Assembly (NCBI GenBank): GCA_034509755.1
Contig: CM067541.1
Coordinates: 22,680,001-22,744,000 of the forward strand
Direction of reading: 5' to 3'
DNA from: Anisodus tanguticus
Taxonomy: Eukaryota > Streptophyta > Magnoliopsida > Solanales > Solanaceae
DNA: 64,000 bases
The notes beneath the pieces are model-generated. The model ran no database searches. It saw only the letters and a list, made by a program, of their open reading frames with translations, and was not told the DNA's origin. Position 1 is the stretch's first letter; each line of letters begins with the position of its first letter. Below, piece after piece: positions 34,117 through 44,511 of the stretch. The position numbers and the translations under genes are program-made.

Positions 34117-35640
34117 TGAAAGTATATGTATGTCCTAGATACAATCTGTATTAGGAAAAATGTACTTTATACACATTCATATTATTATTAATGGAGATTA
34201 ATATTTTGGCATTTGCAATTATTGAATTATTAGTTGATTGCTTATAATATTCTATAATATGCATCCCTAGAGGTTACGTTATTATTAATAATGTGAGATA
34301 TTAATATTATAACGTAACTCTTAAAATAGCCTCGACTAATGATCATCGAGAATGGAATATCGATGATATATGATAAGTCGACATGTGGTCTGCATCACAT
34401 CCTTAGAGGATGTAGTATGTCTCACATGCTACGAGTAATGGCTACTCGTTATGGACACGTGAATACTTTGGAAGTATTGGTATACCCTACTGATATATTG
34501 TTTGTTATACTTGTCTAAAGTATGATCAACGTGTGAGAGATAGAAGTCCTTAGACTTGAGGTCAATGCGCACCTTGTCTACAAAGTAATATACTTTGATC
34601 CTGTCCTAAGCTCAAATGCCTTATAGGTTGAGATACGGCTTGTATTGGGTACATTACGATGTGTATTAAAGGTGGTAGTTGAGCCAAAATTAGGATTCAT
34701 TCCTCGAATATATATTCGAGAGAACACTCAGCTTCTCAGTGATATTAGGTTGACTAAGTCGTTGGCCAACGCAATAGACATATTTAGAATATGGTCTAGT
34801 TGTCAACTAATATAGATGAGATACAATTATTAAGCCATTTGGATAGACACTTGACAAATCCTAAGCTTGATCGGGTGTGTCGTGAATGAAAGGATTTTAT
34901 CTTACCACATAGAGGTTAAGTTTACTGGATTCGTGTAAACGTACTTCACATATTGAGTTCGTCTTGCGGCGCCGTCTAGGAGTTCCGTGTAGACCTTAAT
35001 TTAATTAATGTCGTTATGTGAAGGCATGTAGGGTCACACTATGTCGATTGTCTTTTCGATCTAAGGATGTATTGAGAGAGTATTAAATATTCGATTTAGA
35101 ATCGAGATATTTAAATGAATAATGATTATTTTAATTAAGTCAAAATTGGATTTTGGATTTAATTAAGAATGTGCGAAAAATAAAATGAGATAGTGTAGAG
35201 CCACGTCAGCGCCGCGACGCCCACACCATAGGGCCGCGACGCCATGACCTAATATGTCTCAAATTTTAGGCTAGGCCCAAGGTCAAACCCTAATCCGGTT
35301 TGACCTAATTTTTCACCTATAAATACAGACTTACACTTCATTATTCATGACACTTGATTTTTATATCATTATTCTAAATCTTAGAGACTCAGAATCAAAA
35401 CACTTTCTCGAACCTCTGCCGGATTTCCTAGCTTTCCAAAGGAGGAATACATTGAAGTTTGCAATCGAAAGGGCATTCGCGTGCGCACCCACAATTGATA
35501 AAGATTCCAGATATTGTAAACATGTAAGTACCATTCAAGTCGGTTTTAAATTACCCTATAGTCAAACAGTTCTACGTTTGTTGAGTTTGAAACAAGTTTT
35601 CAATATCCGTTGCGTACAACAATCCAAGAAAAACCCTACA
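34117..35640 (+). repeat. 3' LTR of copia B (1,524 bp, full length)
   Basis: It begins TGAAAGTATATG and ends AACCCTACA like the 5' LTR, and carries the ~1.05-kb middle section missing there, including a GC-rich bit with GCCGCGACGCC twice near 35215-35245. A TATA box (CACCTATAAATACAG) lies at about 35315. Confidence 0.93.
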
Positions 35641-35837
35641 TTAAATATAGAAATACTTATTAAGAAAAAAAAAAGGTATTACATCTTTTAACCGGAGAAG
35701 AAAGATATCTTTGGAACTATGATTTGACCCAAAATAGGCCTTTAAAAAGACATTTCAACATATAGTGGTAAAAATTGCAATCACTTAATGATGAAAATTT
35801 GAAAAAATATTATCTTAATTTTGAATATTCTATCCTT

Positions 35838-36061
35838 CGGGACATGGCTGAGTGGTTGGGAGGTGGGACTCCCATGTGGAGACCCGGGATCGAAACCAGC
35901 CTTTGTCTGCTGCTCAGCCATTAGCTCGTTGCATGGGATTTGCTTAATGTGGTTTACATCTCTTGTGTGGTTTGCGAGCGATTGCATAGTGAGCAGGTTA
36001 CCACAGAGTGCTCACCCCGAAGGGCAGAGGATGTGGCAGAAGTTGTGGGTTCCAAAAAAAA
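35838..36061 (+). mobile_element. tRNA-derived SINE
   Basis: It opens with pol III promoter boxes in the right spacing: box A-like TGGCTGAGTGGTTG (35844) and box B-like GGATCGAAACC (about 35887). An unrelated body with CACCCCGAAGGGCAGAGG follows, then a short poly(A). ATCCTT flanks both sides (35832-35837 and 36061-36066), a minimal target-site duplication. It would be transcribed by RNA polymerase III and copied by a LINE enzyme. Confidence 0.75.
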
Positions 36062-36234
36062 TCCTTAATATTCTTTAAAATATAACATTTAATCTAATAT
36101 TGATTATTTGGGCTTATTTTCTAAATGAAAAGTGTTAAGAGAGATAGTACAAGTAGATGATAATACTTTAATCGAATCATATAAAAATATTTGATTCTTT
36201 TTCAAGTTAAATGCCTATAATACCTATAAAATAA

Positions 36235-36372
36235 TGTTAACAATTGCCACAATGAAAAGAAGTTTTACAAAACTAAAATTCAAAATTTTTTACTTAAGAT
36301 CAATAATGTCTCAAAAAAGATTAAATGAATTAGATATATTATCAATTAAAAAGAATTTATTAAAATAAATCT
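36235..36372 (+). pseudogene. hAT transposase C-terminal dimerisation fragment
   Basis: A short frame reads TIATMKRSFTKLKFKIFYLRS, then IMSQKRLNELDILSIKKNLL. This matches the hAT dimerisation motif (usual form ASAERSFSKLKLIKTYLRSTMSQERLNGLAMLSIE), found at the end of TTF/ZMYM-type hAT proteins. Past the stop, YKTIIHNFA fits the same family's tail. No terminal repeats are seen around it, so this is an isolated scrap in AT-rich DNA. Confidence 0.7.
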
Positions 36373-36894
36373 ATTATAAAACGATTATTCATAACTTTGC
36401 ATTTTAAAAAGTAGAAAAATATATTTTAAATAAAAATATATATTATATGACTTTTTTTTAAAAAAATATTAAGGTATCTCATCAAAGTTTCGCTTTAAGC
36501 CACCAATAATATTAAGTCGTCCATGAATGAGGATGAACTTTTTTAAAGGAATATTAAAATTAAAAGATATAATTTTACAATACCAATCATCCACTAAAAT
36601 AAAACCATTTAGTATAGAAAAGGGTATTACAAAAATTTGCAGCAAAATATCCGGAGCTAATCATATCGGTTCTATGAGTTAGAAATAAATTTCCTTCTAC
36701 TCAAATTATTAATAACTATAGAAAATCATTTTCTAGATACTTTCTCAAAAAAAAATCATATTAAAACACAACTTCATCAACTTTCACAAACTTTATTTTT
36801 TCAACTCCAAATACTAATTTTTCCGGCTTCGATTTAAATTCTTTAAGAAATAAATTATTCTCCTTGGTAAAAAGATTATTACTTACACTTATTA

Positions 36895-37114
36895 TTCCCT
36901 CCATCTCAAATTATTTATTTTACGTGCTTTTAAAAAATATTTATTAAAAAAGGTATTTGACAACTTTTCCTTTATTTATATCTAATTATAATCTTTTCAT
37001 TAAATGATTATACTTTTTATGTAATGACAAAATAGAAAAGAAATTAATTATTATTAAATTTTTAAAACGATAAATAATTTGATAAGCGCCACGAATAATT
37101 TGAGACGGAGGGAG
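36895..37114. mobile_element. Stowaway-type MITE (220 bp)
   Basis: It starts TTCCCTCCATCTCAAATTAT and ends AATTTGAGACGGAGGGAG, near-perfect inverted repeats flanked by TA (36893-36894, 37115-37116). Related to the MITE at 25460-25704. Confidence 0.88.
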
Positions 37115-37465
37115 TAACATCGAAGTGTTGATTGTTCGATTATTATTGAAATGAGTTATTAACTGGTCATTCACACTTTTGCCCTTATTTTGTGGTGGTC
37201 TTTAATTAACACCTCGCCGGAGCATTCAAATGTTGCCGGTGGAGTTGCCGGAAACGGCGGCGGTAAGTATAATCGGACAACTTGAAAGAGGCGAAGATGA
37301 TTTTTTTCAATTTTTAATTCTCTTCTGAGCTGATTAATTGAGATAACCCGACCCGTATCTTGGCGGGGCATGCTACTAGATTTTCTGATGGTTTTTGCAG
37401 CCATGGCGTTGTTGGACTCTCTATTATACCTGAGCTTAAACACAGATCTGAGCCTTACTTTTAAC

Positions 37466-37680
37466 TACTCCCTCAGTTTAAGAAATAAAGTGAAACTTTT
37501 GAATCTTATGCTTAACACAATTTGTGTAGTTATAAATTATTTCGTTAAATTCAAAATGTAAATTTTGAAGTTACACTTATTGTCAAATAAAAAACATCTC
37601 ATTCTTTTTTAGATGGACTAAAAAAAAATTGTGTCATCTATAATATGTCAGTTTGGAACATACGTTATTTTTAGTGTTCG
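37466..37680. mobile_element. Possible one-ended MITE remnant
   Basis: CTCCCTCAGTTTAAGAAATAAAG at the left resembles a Stowaway-like end, but no matching right end is seen before 37690. Confidence 0.3.
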
Positions 37681-37959
37681 TTTGGTTTAGTAAGGTGAGT
37701 ACAATTGACTGACTTGAAACCCCTATTTGGATGGTTGTTTTCTGTGGATCATTATTCTATTGTTACCCGACCCGTATCTTGGCGGGGCATGACCCGGGTT
37801 TTCTGATGTTTTTTGCAGCCATGGTAGTGTTGGACTCTCATTTTGCCTGAGCTTAAACACACATGTGAGCCTCACTCCACTGTCATTTTTTGAAATATTT
37901 TGTTTTTAGGGTTTGATTGGTTTAGAGGATAATTGAAAAATGTCAAATATAATTCTCTA

Positions 37960-38739
37960 CTTTATTTTAGACCTATCCATCGGGTCGGGGACCCGACCCG
38001 AAAAAACCAGGGCTAGGGTCAGCTTATAGCTGACCCGCGAGCCACTCGATCCTAAAAAGCGGGGACCCGATCAGGGTCAGGGTCGGAATATTTTATCCGT
38101 CTGACCCGGCCCGACCCCGACCCACATATTTTTTTAAATATAATTTATATTATTTTTCCTTCATTAATATTTATTTTGTACTTATATATATTTTTGCCAT
38201 TAATAAGTGAAAAAATGCATGTTTTTATAATATATGTATTGCTCTAATCTACATTGAGCTCGACATAAAATAAGATAAAAACGGTAGCTGATTATTAATT
38301 ATATATTTATATTATTAGTCGTTCTATTAATATCACAGAAGCATAATGTAGGGAGAGAAAGTAGTTGTAAATTGGTGAAACTTTAAATGGTCATAACTCT
38401 GCGCTCGGATGTACGTTTTACCCGATTTTTTTTTATTTTGCGTATTTTTTCGAGACAGGGCCGGTCAAACTGCCATAAGGCAGTTTGGCGCAGTCAATTT
38501 TTAAAAAACATCCATTTTTTCAATCAAATTGTGTTTTCCCCCAAATCGGTTTCTATTTTTCTTTTTCTTTAGTCAAGATCTCACGATATACAATACATTT
38601 CAACGTCGAAATTTCATGGTAATGTAGGGGTGAATTCCAATTTCAGTTTTGAAAAATTCAATTTTTTTTAAAAAAATAAAATTCCTCGACCCGGCCCGAC
38701 CCTGACTCGGCCTGACCTTTGGACAGGTCTACTTTATTT
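37960..38739. repeat. Perfect 8-bp target duplication CTTTATTT of the hAT at 37968-38731
   Basis: CTTTATTT at 37960-37967 and 38732-38739 are identical. Confidence 0.95.
37968..38731. mobile_element. Non-autonomous hAT element (764 bp)
   Basis: The ends are TAGACCTATCCATCGGG and, complemented from the right, TAGACCTGTCCAAAGG, with many GACCCG/CGGGTC motifs inside both ends. Same family as 12926-14631 but without transposase sequence; the interior is AT-rich. Confidence 0.92.
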
Positions 38740-39281
38740 TATAAGGTAACTCTATTCTCGGTTAACAATTGTGAACAAATATATCCCTTCCATCTACAAA
38801 CTTTACACCCGTCCCACTTTACACACATATCTCTATTTGTATGGAAAAACCCAAATCTTATTACATTACCCAATTTCAATTAAAATTATCCTATTGTCTC
38901 TTTTGAGGACCCGCTACCTACCAAACCAATGATCTTCTTCTTTGTACAAACTTTTTCTCTTCTTCTGCTTTGCCCAAATTTCATCAAATCTTCAAAACTG
39001 TGTCAATTTTCTACACCAACTCTCATCGTCCAACATCACCCAAATCCAATTTTAAGAACGTCATATGTAGCCTAAAACTATTTGAGACGGGTGGCTCTGA
39101 ATGTGGATAACCATGACATTGATATGAGTTTGTTCTTTTTGTATTTTAAACCTTTTTCATATACATTTGAAATTTGAAGTTGTAGACTACCTTATTTTAC
39201 TGGATTCAACGTTCAGTGTTCATATGTGTGGGATTATGTAGAACTTGATGACCGTTTCTCATATTTTTATGTTTTTTCCAG

Positions 39282-39359
39282 GTGGAGTAACCACATTAGT
39301 TGACATGCCTCTTAATAGTGCTCCATCAACAGTTTCTGAAGAAGCTTTAAAAACTTAAG
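39282..39359 (+). pseudogene. Captured exon resembling plant allantoinase
   Basis: After TTTTTTCCAG (a good 3' splice site), the 78-nt block encodes GGVTTLVDMPLNSAPSTVSEEALK. I recognise this as the conserved N-terminal part of plant allantoinase, the enzyme that opens the allantoin ring to allantoate in the ER during purine breakdown; the known family has a GG[IV]TTL[IV]DMPLN ... PSTVSEETLK stretch here. One extra A in the run after GCTTTA breaks the frame, and the expected GTAAGC donor reads ATAAGC. Flanking 39060-39280 and 39360-39610 would then be intron. Only this exon is visible, so it cannot make enzyme. It lies between the arms of the MULE-like element. Confidence 0.75.
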
Positions 39360-39629
39360 ATAAGCATATCATATAGATTTTTGATACAGGGTAAATATTT
39401 TTAGCTTATCAAAGGAAACTATTGTTTCTCGTGTTAGTATTAGCGCCTGCAATTTCCTTTTTGTTGAGGTCGGCTGGTCATTTAATATGGCGCATTTGTA
39501 AGGATTCTACGGCATTCAAACTAATGAACATATAAAATGCTAATAGAAGCTCCTAGATTCATGTGGTGCAGTCATATTGAACAACATATAATCAGGGTTT
39601 GTTCAGATTATTAATCACCTAAAATTGAT

Positions 39630-39983
39630 GATTTGTTTTGGGGGAAATGGGATTTGGGTGATGTTGGAAGATGAGAGTTGGTGTAGAAAATTGGTGCAAA
39701 GTTTTGAAGAATGGAAGAAATTTGGGCAAAGTAGAAGAAGAGAGAAGGAAGTTTGTGGGTACAAGGAAGAAGACCACTGGTTTGGTGGGTCGCGGGTTGG
39801 GTTAAAAGAGACAATCGGATAATTTTAATTAAAATTGGGTGATTTAATAGGATTTGAAGTTTTCCATCCAAATAGGGGTTTGGATGTAAAGTTTGAAGAC
39901 GAGAGGGATATATTTATTCACAATCGCTAAGGAAGATAGAGTTATCTAATAAAACAAAGTAGAGAGTTATATTTGACCTTTTT
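39630..39983 (-). repeat. Right long inverted repeat of the MULE-like element
   Basis: Complementary to the left arm over most of its length. The open frames here (65 and 86 codons) are just the arm read in two directions. Confidence 0.8.
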
Positions 39984-40439
39984 CCCGAGTATAATTGACG
40001 GCTTGAAAGAGGCGATGATGATTTTGTTAATTTTTCATTCCCTTATAAGCTTATACTATTCTAGCATTTGAGATTATCCGTCCCGTATCTTGGCCAGATT
40101 TATGGGTGGTTTTTGCAGTCATGGCATGGGTGGACTCTCTTTTTGCCTGAGATTAAACACAGATCTGAGCCTCAACTTACCGGACTCCATTACCGTAAGA
40201 AACCCAACACCCCTTTAGTCAATCTAACGGAGGGAGTATTATTAACAGCTTCAGCGTATATAACGAAAAGTTTATGGAAATGATGAAAGCAAAAGCTGAG
40301 AAGGAAAAGAATGAGGCTTACAGGGAGTTGAGGATTTTTGTTGAAAGGGAGGTTTCCTCTCTCTGTATTCAGCCAATGATTTCTCCATTACTGTAAGAAC
40401 CCCAACAGTCCTTTTATCAATTTTAATGGAGGGAGTAAT

Positions 40440-40630
40440 AAAACAACATACCCAATTTATTTTTGTCAAGTCATAAACTTAAGACGGACCCGATTCCACT
40501 AGGGATCGAACTCAGAATCTCTGGTTTCGTAGACCAGCGCCTTATCCATTGGGACATGAAATTAAAGTGTACGCAACCTTACCCTACCTTGTGAGGTAGA
40601 GTTGTTTCCATAGACCCTTGGTTCAAGAAA
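40440..40630. mobile_element. RTE/SINE-type tail fragment, interrupted by the tRNA-like sequence
   Basis: AACAACATACCC (40443) and GTGTACGCAACCTTACC ... GTGAGGTAGAG ... TAGACCCTTGG (40568-40625) are parts of the same widespread plant tail sequence seen whole at 47057-47200. About 105 bp containing the tRNA-like piece separates them. Confidence 0.65.
40492..40563 (-). tRNA. tRNA-Arg(ACG)-like sequence, probably a pseudogene
   Basis: The complement folds as a tRNA of 72 nt: CCAATGGATAAGGC in the D-arm region, anticodon arm CTGGT-CTACGAA-ACCAG with T33 and anticodon ACG (Arg), and a T-arm with GAGTTCGATCC. Acceptor ends AATTTCA and TGGAATC pair except for one A-C at the tip. The T-stem has an A-C mismatch. 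Boxes A and B are recognisable. It sits inside an RTE/SINE-type tail fragment (AACAACATACCC to the left, GTGTACGCAACCTTACC to the right), so it may be a SINE head or an inserted tRNA copy. Confidence 0.65.
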
Positions 40631-42929
40631 AGTGTTTTCAAAGCAGTTCTAAAAGTAATATCAACAGCTAGTTTGAATGGTTGTTACATATCGTTCAAGG
40701 GTTTCTATGCCCCCTTCAACTCTTTTTTTATTTTCCTTTTAATGCTTATGCCAAATCATTGAATGTTGCCGGTGGGGGTGGTGGAAGCGGTGGCGGTGAG
40801 TATAATCGGATGGTTTGAAAGAAGCGATGATGATTTTGTCAATTTTTAAATCCCTTCTGAGCTGATTAATCGGGCATTTGAGATTAGCCGACCCGTATCT
40901 TGGCGGGGCATGTTCCCAGATTTTCTGGTTGTTTTTGCAACCATAGCGTCATTGGACTCTCTTGTTGCCCGAACTTAACACAAATCTGAGCCTCACTTTC
41001 TCTGTCAGTTTAGGGAAACAAAAGATTAGGAAAATGAACAAAGCAAAAGCTCATAAGGGAATGAATGAGACTATATGGATTTGAGGATTCTTATTGAAGG
41101 GGTGGTTGCCTCTCTCTGCATCAGCCAATGATTTCTCAATCACTGTAAGAATCCCAACAACCTTTTTTATCAATTTTAATAGGAGGAGTATATTATTAAC
41201 AGCTCGGTTGGCATTTGAAGTGCAAAAATTAAAGACCAACCCATTTGAAGGGAAATTCGTGCAATTTCTTCATTGTTGTTACATATCGTTCAAAGGGTTT
41301 CTATGCCCTTCAACACATCTTTTTTTTCTTCGTTTAATGCTTCCGCCGGAGCATTGAATGTTGCCGGTGGAAGTGGTGCTGGTTCCTGGTGAGTATAATC
41401 GGTGACTTGAAAGAAGCGATGATGATTTTGTCAACTTTTAAATCCCTTATGAGCTGATTAATCGGGCATTTGAGATAATCCTACTCGTATCTTGGCGGGG
41501 CATGCTCCCAGACTTTTTGGTTTTTTTGCAGCCATGGCGTTTTTGGACTCTCTTGTTGCCTGAGTTTAAACACAGATCTGAGCCTTACTTTCTGTCATTT
41601 TGGGAAATATTATATTTTTAGGGTTTGTTTGGTTTTGGAAACGAGTTATGCAAGTGCTTGTGAGTATAAAGCGATGATTTTTGTCAATTTTAATTCCCTC
41701 ATGAGCTGATTAATTTGGGTATTTGAGATAATTCGACCCGTATCTCGGCGGGGCATGACCCGGTATTTCTGGTGGTTTTTGCAGCCATAGCGTTGTTGGA
41801 TTCCCTATTATGACTATGCTTAAACGCAGATCTGAGCCTCATTTTCTCTGTCATTTTGGTAAGTATGTTGTATTTAGGATTATATTTTGGTTTAGAGATA
41901 AGTCATGCAGGTGGAGATAAGTTCAATTGACTGGAGTGAAAGAGGCGATGATGATTTTGTCAATTTTAAATCCCTTATGAGCTGATTAATTAGGTATTTG
42001 AGGTAATCCGATCCGTATCTTGGCAGGGCATGATCCTGTTTATCTCGTGGTTATTGCAGCCATGGCGGCGTTGGACTCTCTGTTATGACTTAGCTCAAAC
42101 ACAAATCTGAGCCTCACTTTCTCTGTCATTTTTGGAAATATTTTAGTTTTAGGGTTCTTTTGGCTTACACTCCGTTTGGATGGTCGATACCTTGGTTTCA
42201 TAATGTACATGATACCGTATATTAGGGCATTTGAGGTTATCTGACCCTTATCTTGGCGGGGCATGCTCCTAGAGTATCTGGTGGATTTTACAGCCATGGC
42301 GTGGTTAGACTCTCTTGTTGCCCGAGCTTAATACAAATCTGAGCCTCACTTTAAACTATTTATGATAGTACACCAGTATATTTGACCCTTTTCTGTTTTG
42401 TCGATATTTCAGTCTGAGCTTATTAATCATGTATTTGAGATGGTCTGACTCGTATCTTGGCGGGGCATGCTCCTAGAGTTTCTGGTGGTTTTTGCAGCCA
42501 TGGCGTGGTTGGACTCTCTTTTTGCCCGAAATAACACAGATTTGAGCCTCAATTTTTCTCTGTTCAGCTTGTATTTTTTTTATATTTAGGGTATGTTTGG
42601 TATGATGGAAAATGTTTTCGCTGAAAATAAGTAGGGGTGGTGGAAGCGGTGGGGGTGAGTATAATCAGTGGCTTATAAGAGGCAATGATGATTTTTGTCA
42701 ATTTTTAATTCTCTTCTGAGCTGATTAACCTGGTATTCGAGATTATCCAACCCGTATCTTGGCGGGGCATGCTTCATTTTTTTCTGGCGGTTTTTGTAGC
42801 CATGGCATGGTTGGACTTTCTTATTGTCTGAGCTTAACACAGATCTGAGCCTCACTTTCTCTGTCAGTTCATGGGAACAAAAGGTTAGGGAAATGAACAA
42901 AACAAAAGCTCATAAGGGAAAGAATGAGG

Positions 42930-43370
42930 CTACATAGCACAAATCTCATTAATTTAAGTCTGAGGCTTCGGTGAAAGCAGAGAGAAATGGGAATTTCAAT
43001 TGGTGGTTTTGCTCCTCTCTGTAATTCTCCAACGCCTATGATCACTCAAATGAGTAAAATTTCGATTGCAAAAAAAACCCCTAAAAATTGGTGAAATTAC
43101 ACATGACCTTCCTCTGTTCCAATTTGTTGTGACTCACTCCGTCCCAATTTATGTGCAATGAGGCTATGAAGAATTGAAAGATTTTGTCTTATTCAGAAGA
43201 TGAATAATCAGAAATTTATTCCCATTGAGCTGGAAAAAAATTGTATTTTTGGGATGGTAGGTCAGATGGATCTGTGAGATGTGGGGGAGAAAGTTTCATT
43301 TCTTGGGTCTTTCTTTTCTGTCTGATAAGGCTTAACTGATGCTTGCAGCCATGGTGATTTTTTCAAAGCT
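42930..43370. repeat. Relative of the 15370-15720 segment and of one 0.4-kb satellite unit
   Basis: It shares with the 0.4-kb unit: CAATGAGGCTATGAAGAATT, GAGCTGGAAAAAA, CAGATGGATCTGTGAGAT, GGAGAAAGTTTCATTTCTTG and TTAACTGATGCTTGCAGCCATGG. It is a single copy without 31-bp subrepeats. Confidence 0.85.
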
Positions 43371-44511
43371 TTTTGGTTTGTTTTATTTATCTATTTGTTC
43401 ATTCAGTCAGTTTTGCTATTGATAGTTCTCTTGTCTTGCTGCTGAATGGCTGCGTGAATACCAACAACAAGAATAATACTAGAAAAAAATGAACTTTTTT
43501 CAATCAGTAGGAGTTTTTGCGAATTTCTTGATTTATCCCGTTCCTGGAAAAAAGATTATTATAGGTAATGTGTTCAAGGGTACTATATAGCAAAACCTTA
43601 GGGAAATGAACAAAGCCAAAAAGCTCAGAAGGGAAAAGAATGAGGCTATAGAGAGTTTAAGGATTTTCATTGAAAGGGTGTTGTCTCTCGCTGCATTTAG
43701 CCCATGATTTCTCCATTATTGTAAGAATCCCAACAACCCTTTTATCAATTTTAACAAAAAGGAGTATATAATTAATGGGTCATTTGCTCTTTTGTCCCTA
43801 TTTTGTGCTGGTCTTTGATTAACCGCCCGTTTGGATGGTTGAAAGAGGCTATGATGATTTTATAAAATATTAATTCCCTTCTTAGCTGATTAAACGAGTA
43901 TTTGAGATATTTTGACCCGTATCTTGGCGGGGAAACCCAGGTTTTTTCTTGTGGTTTTTGCAGCCATGGCATTGTTGGACTCTCTGTTATGCCTGAGCTC
44001 AAACACAGATCTAACCCTCACTCCCTCTATCAGTTGGGAAAATATTATATAGGGTTCGTTTGGTTTTGGAGTTAACTTATGTAGGTGCTTGTGAGTATAT
44101 TGACAGCTTGAAAGAGGACGATGATTTTTGTAGATTTTTATTCCCTTCTGATCTGATTACTTGAGCATTTGAGATTATCCGACCCGTATCTTAGTAGAGC
44201 ATGCTCCTAAATTTTCTAGTGGTTTTTGCAGCCATGGCGTGGTTGGACTCTCTTTTTGCCTGAGCCTCAATTTATCGGACTCCATTACTGTAAGAACCCC
44301 TAACAACCCTTTTGTCAATTCTAATGGAGGGAGCATTATCAAAAGCTTGAAGGTACTATATAAACAAAAGCTAATGGAAAAGAATGAGGCTACAGAGAAA
44401 TGAGGATTTTCATTGAAAGGGCGGTTGCCTCTCTTTGCATCAACCAATGATTTCTCCATTACTGTTAAGTAACCTAACAACCCTGATATCAATCTTATCA
44501 GAGGGAGTGAT

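Larger units (their letters stand above)
26199..35640 (+). mobile_element. Copia element B, complete structure, decayed (9.44 kb with nested hAT)
   Basis: It has LTRs at both ends, a primer site after the left LTR, gag, protease, integrase, RT and RNase H in copia order, a polypurine tract before the right LTR, and a target duplication. A 1,450-bp hAT splits gag. The left LTR is about 1 kb shorter than the right. Stops at several conserved codons and substitutions in the protease and RT active sites make it inactive. It belongs to a different copia family from elements A and C. Confidence 0.95.
26194..35645. repeat. 5-bp target duplication TTAAA of copia B
   Basis: TTAAA at 26194-26198 and 35641-35645 flank the two LTRs exactly. 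Confidence 0.9.
37936..39056 (+). repeat. Left long inverted repeat of the MULE-like element, split by a hAT
   Basis: It is continuous across 37936-37967 and 38732-39056 once the hAT and one copy of its CTTTATTT duplication are set aside. Confidence 0.8.
37936..39988. mobile_element. MULE-like element with long inverted repeats and a captured host exon
   Basis: Two arms of about 350 bp are inverted copies: left 37936-39056 (less the nested hAT) and right about 39630-39983. Examples: ACACCAACTCTCATCGTCCA at about 39014 against its complement near 39670, and CCAATTTCAATTAAAATTAT at 38870 against its complement near 39824. The right end complements to GGGAAAAAGGTCAAATATA, like many plant MULE ends; the left starts AAAAATGTCAAATATA. 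GGATAATTG (37927-37935) and GTATAATTG (39989-39997) may be a 9-bp target duplication with one mismatch. No transposase frame is present; the middle carries host-gene-like sequence. Confidence 0.75.

Noticed and set aside
35215..35250. GC-rich GCCGCGACGCC pair as a CpG-island promoter
   Set aside because: It is a short repeat within the copia B 3' LTR and not linked to any gene.
39611..39871. 86-codon minus and 65-codon plus frames
   Set aside because: Both lie in the right arm of the MULE-like inverted repeat and match the left arm; no protein features.
40060..40175. Third module copy considered as a coding exon of an active gene
   Set aside because: The core is altered (TTGGCCAGATTTATGG), the donor-side half was separated by the MULE-like element, and the frame ends after nine codons.
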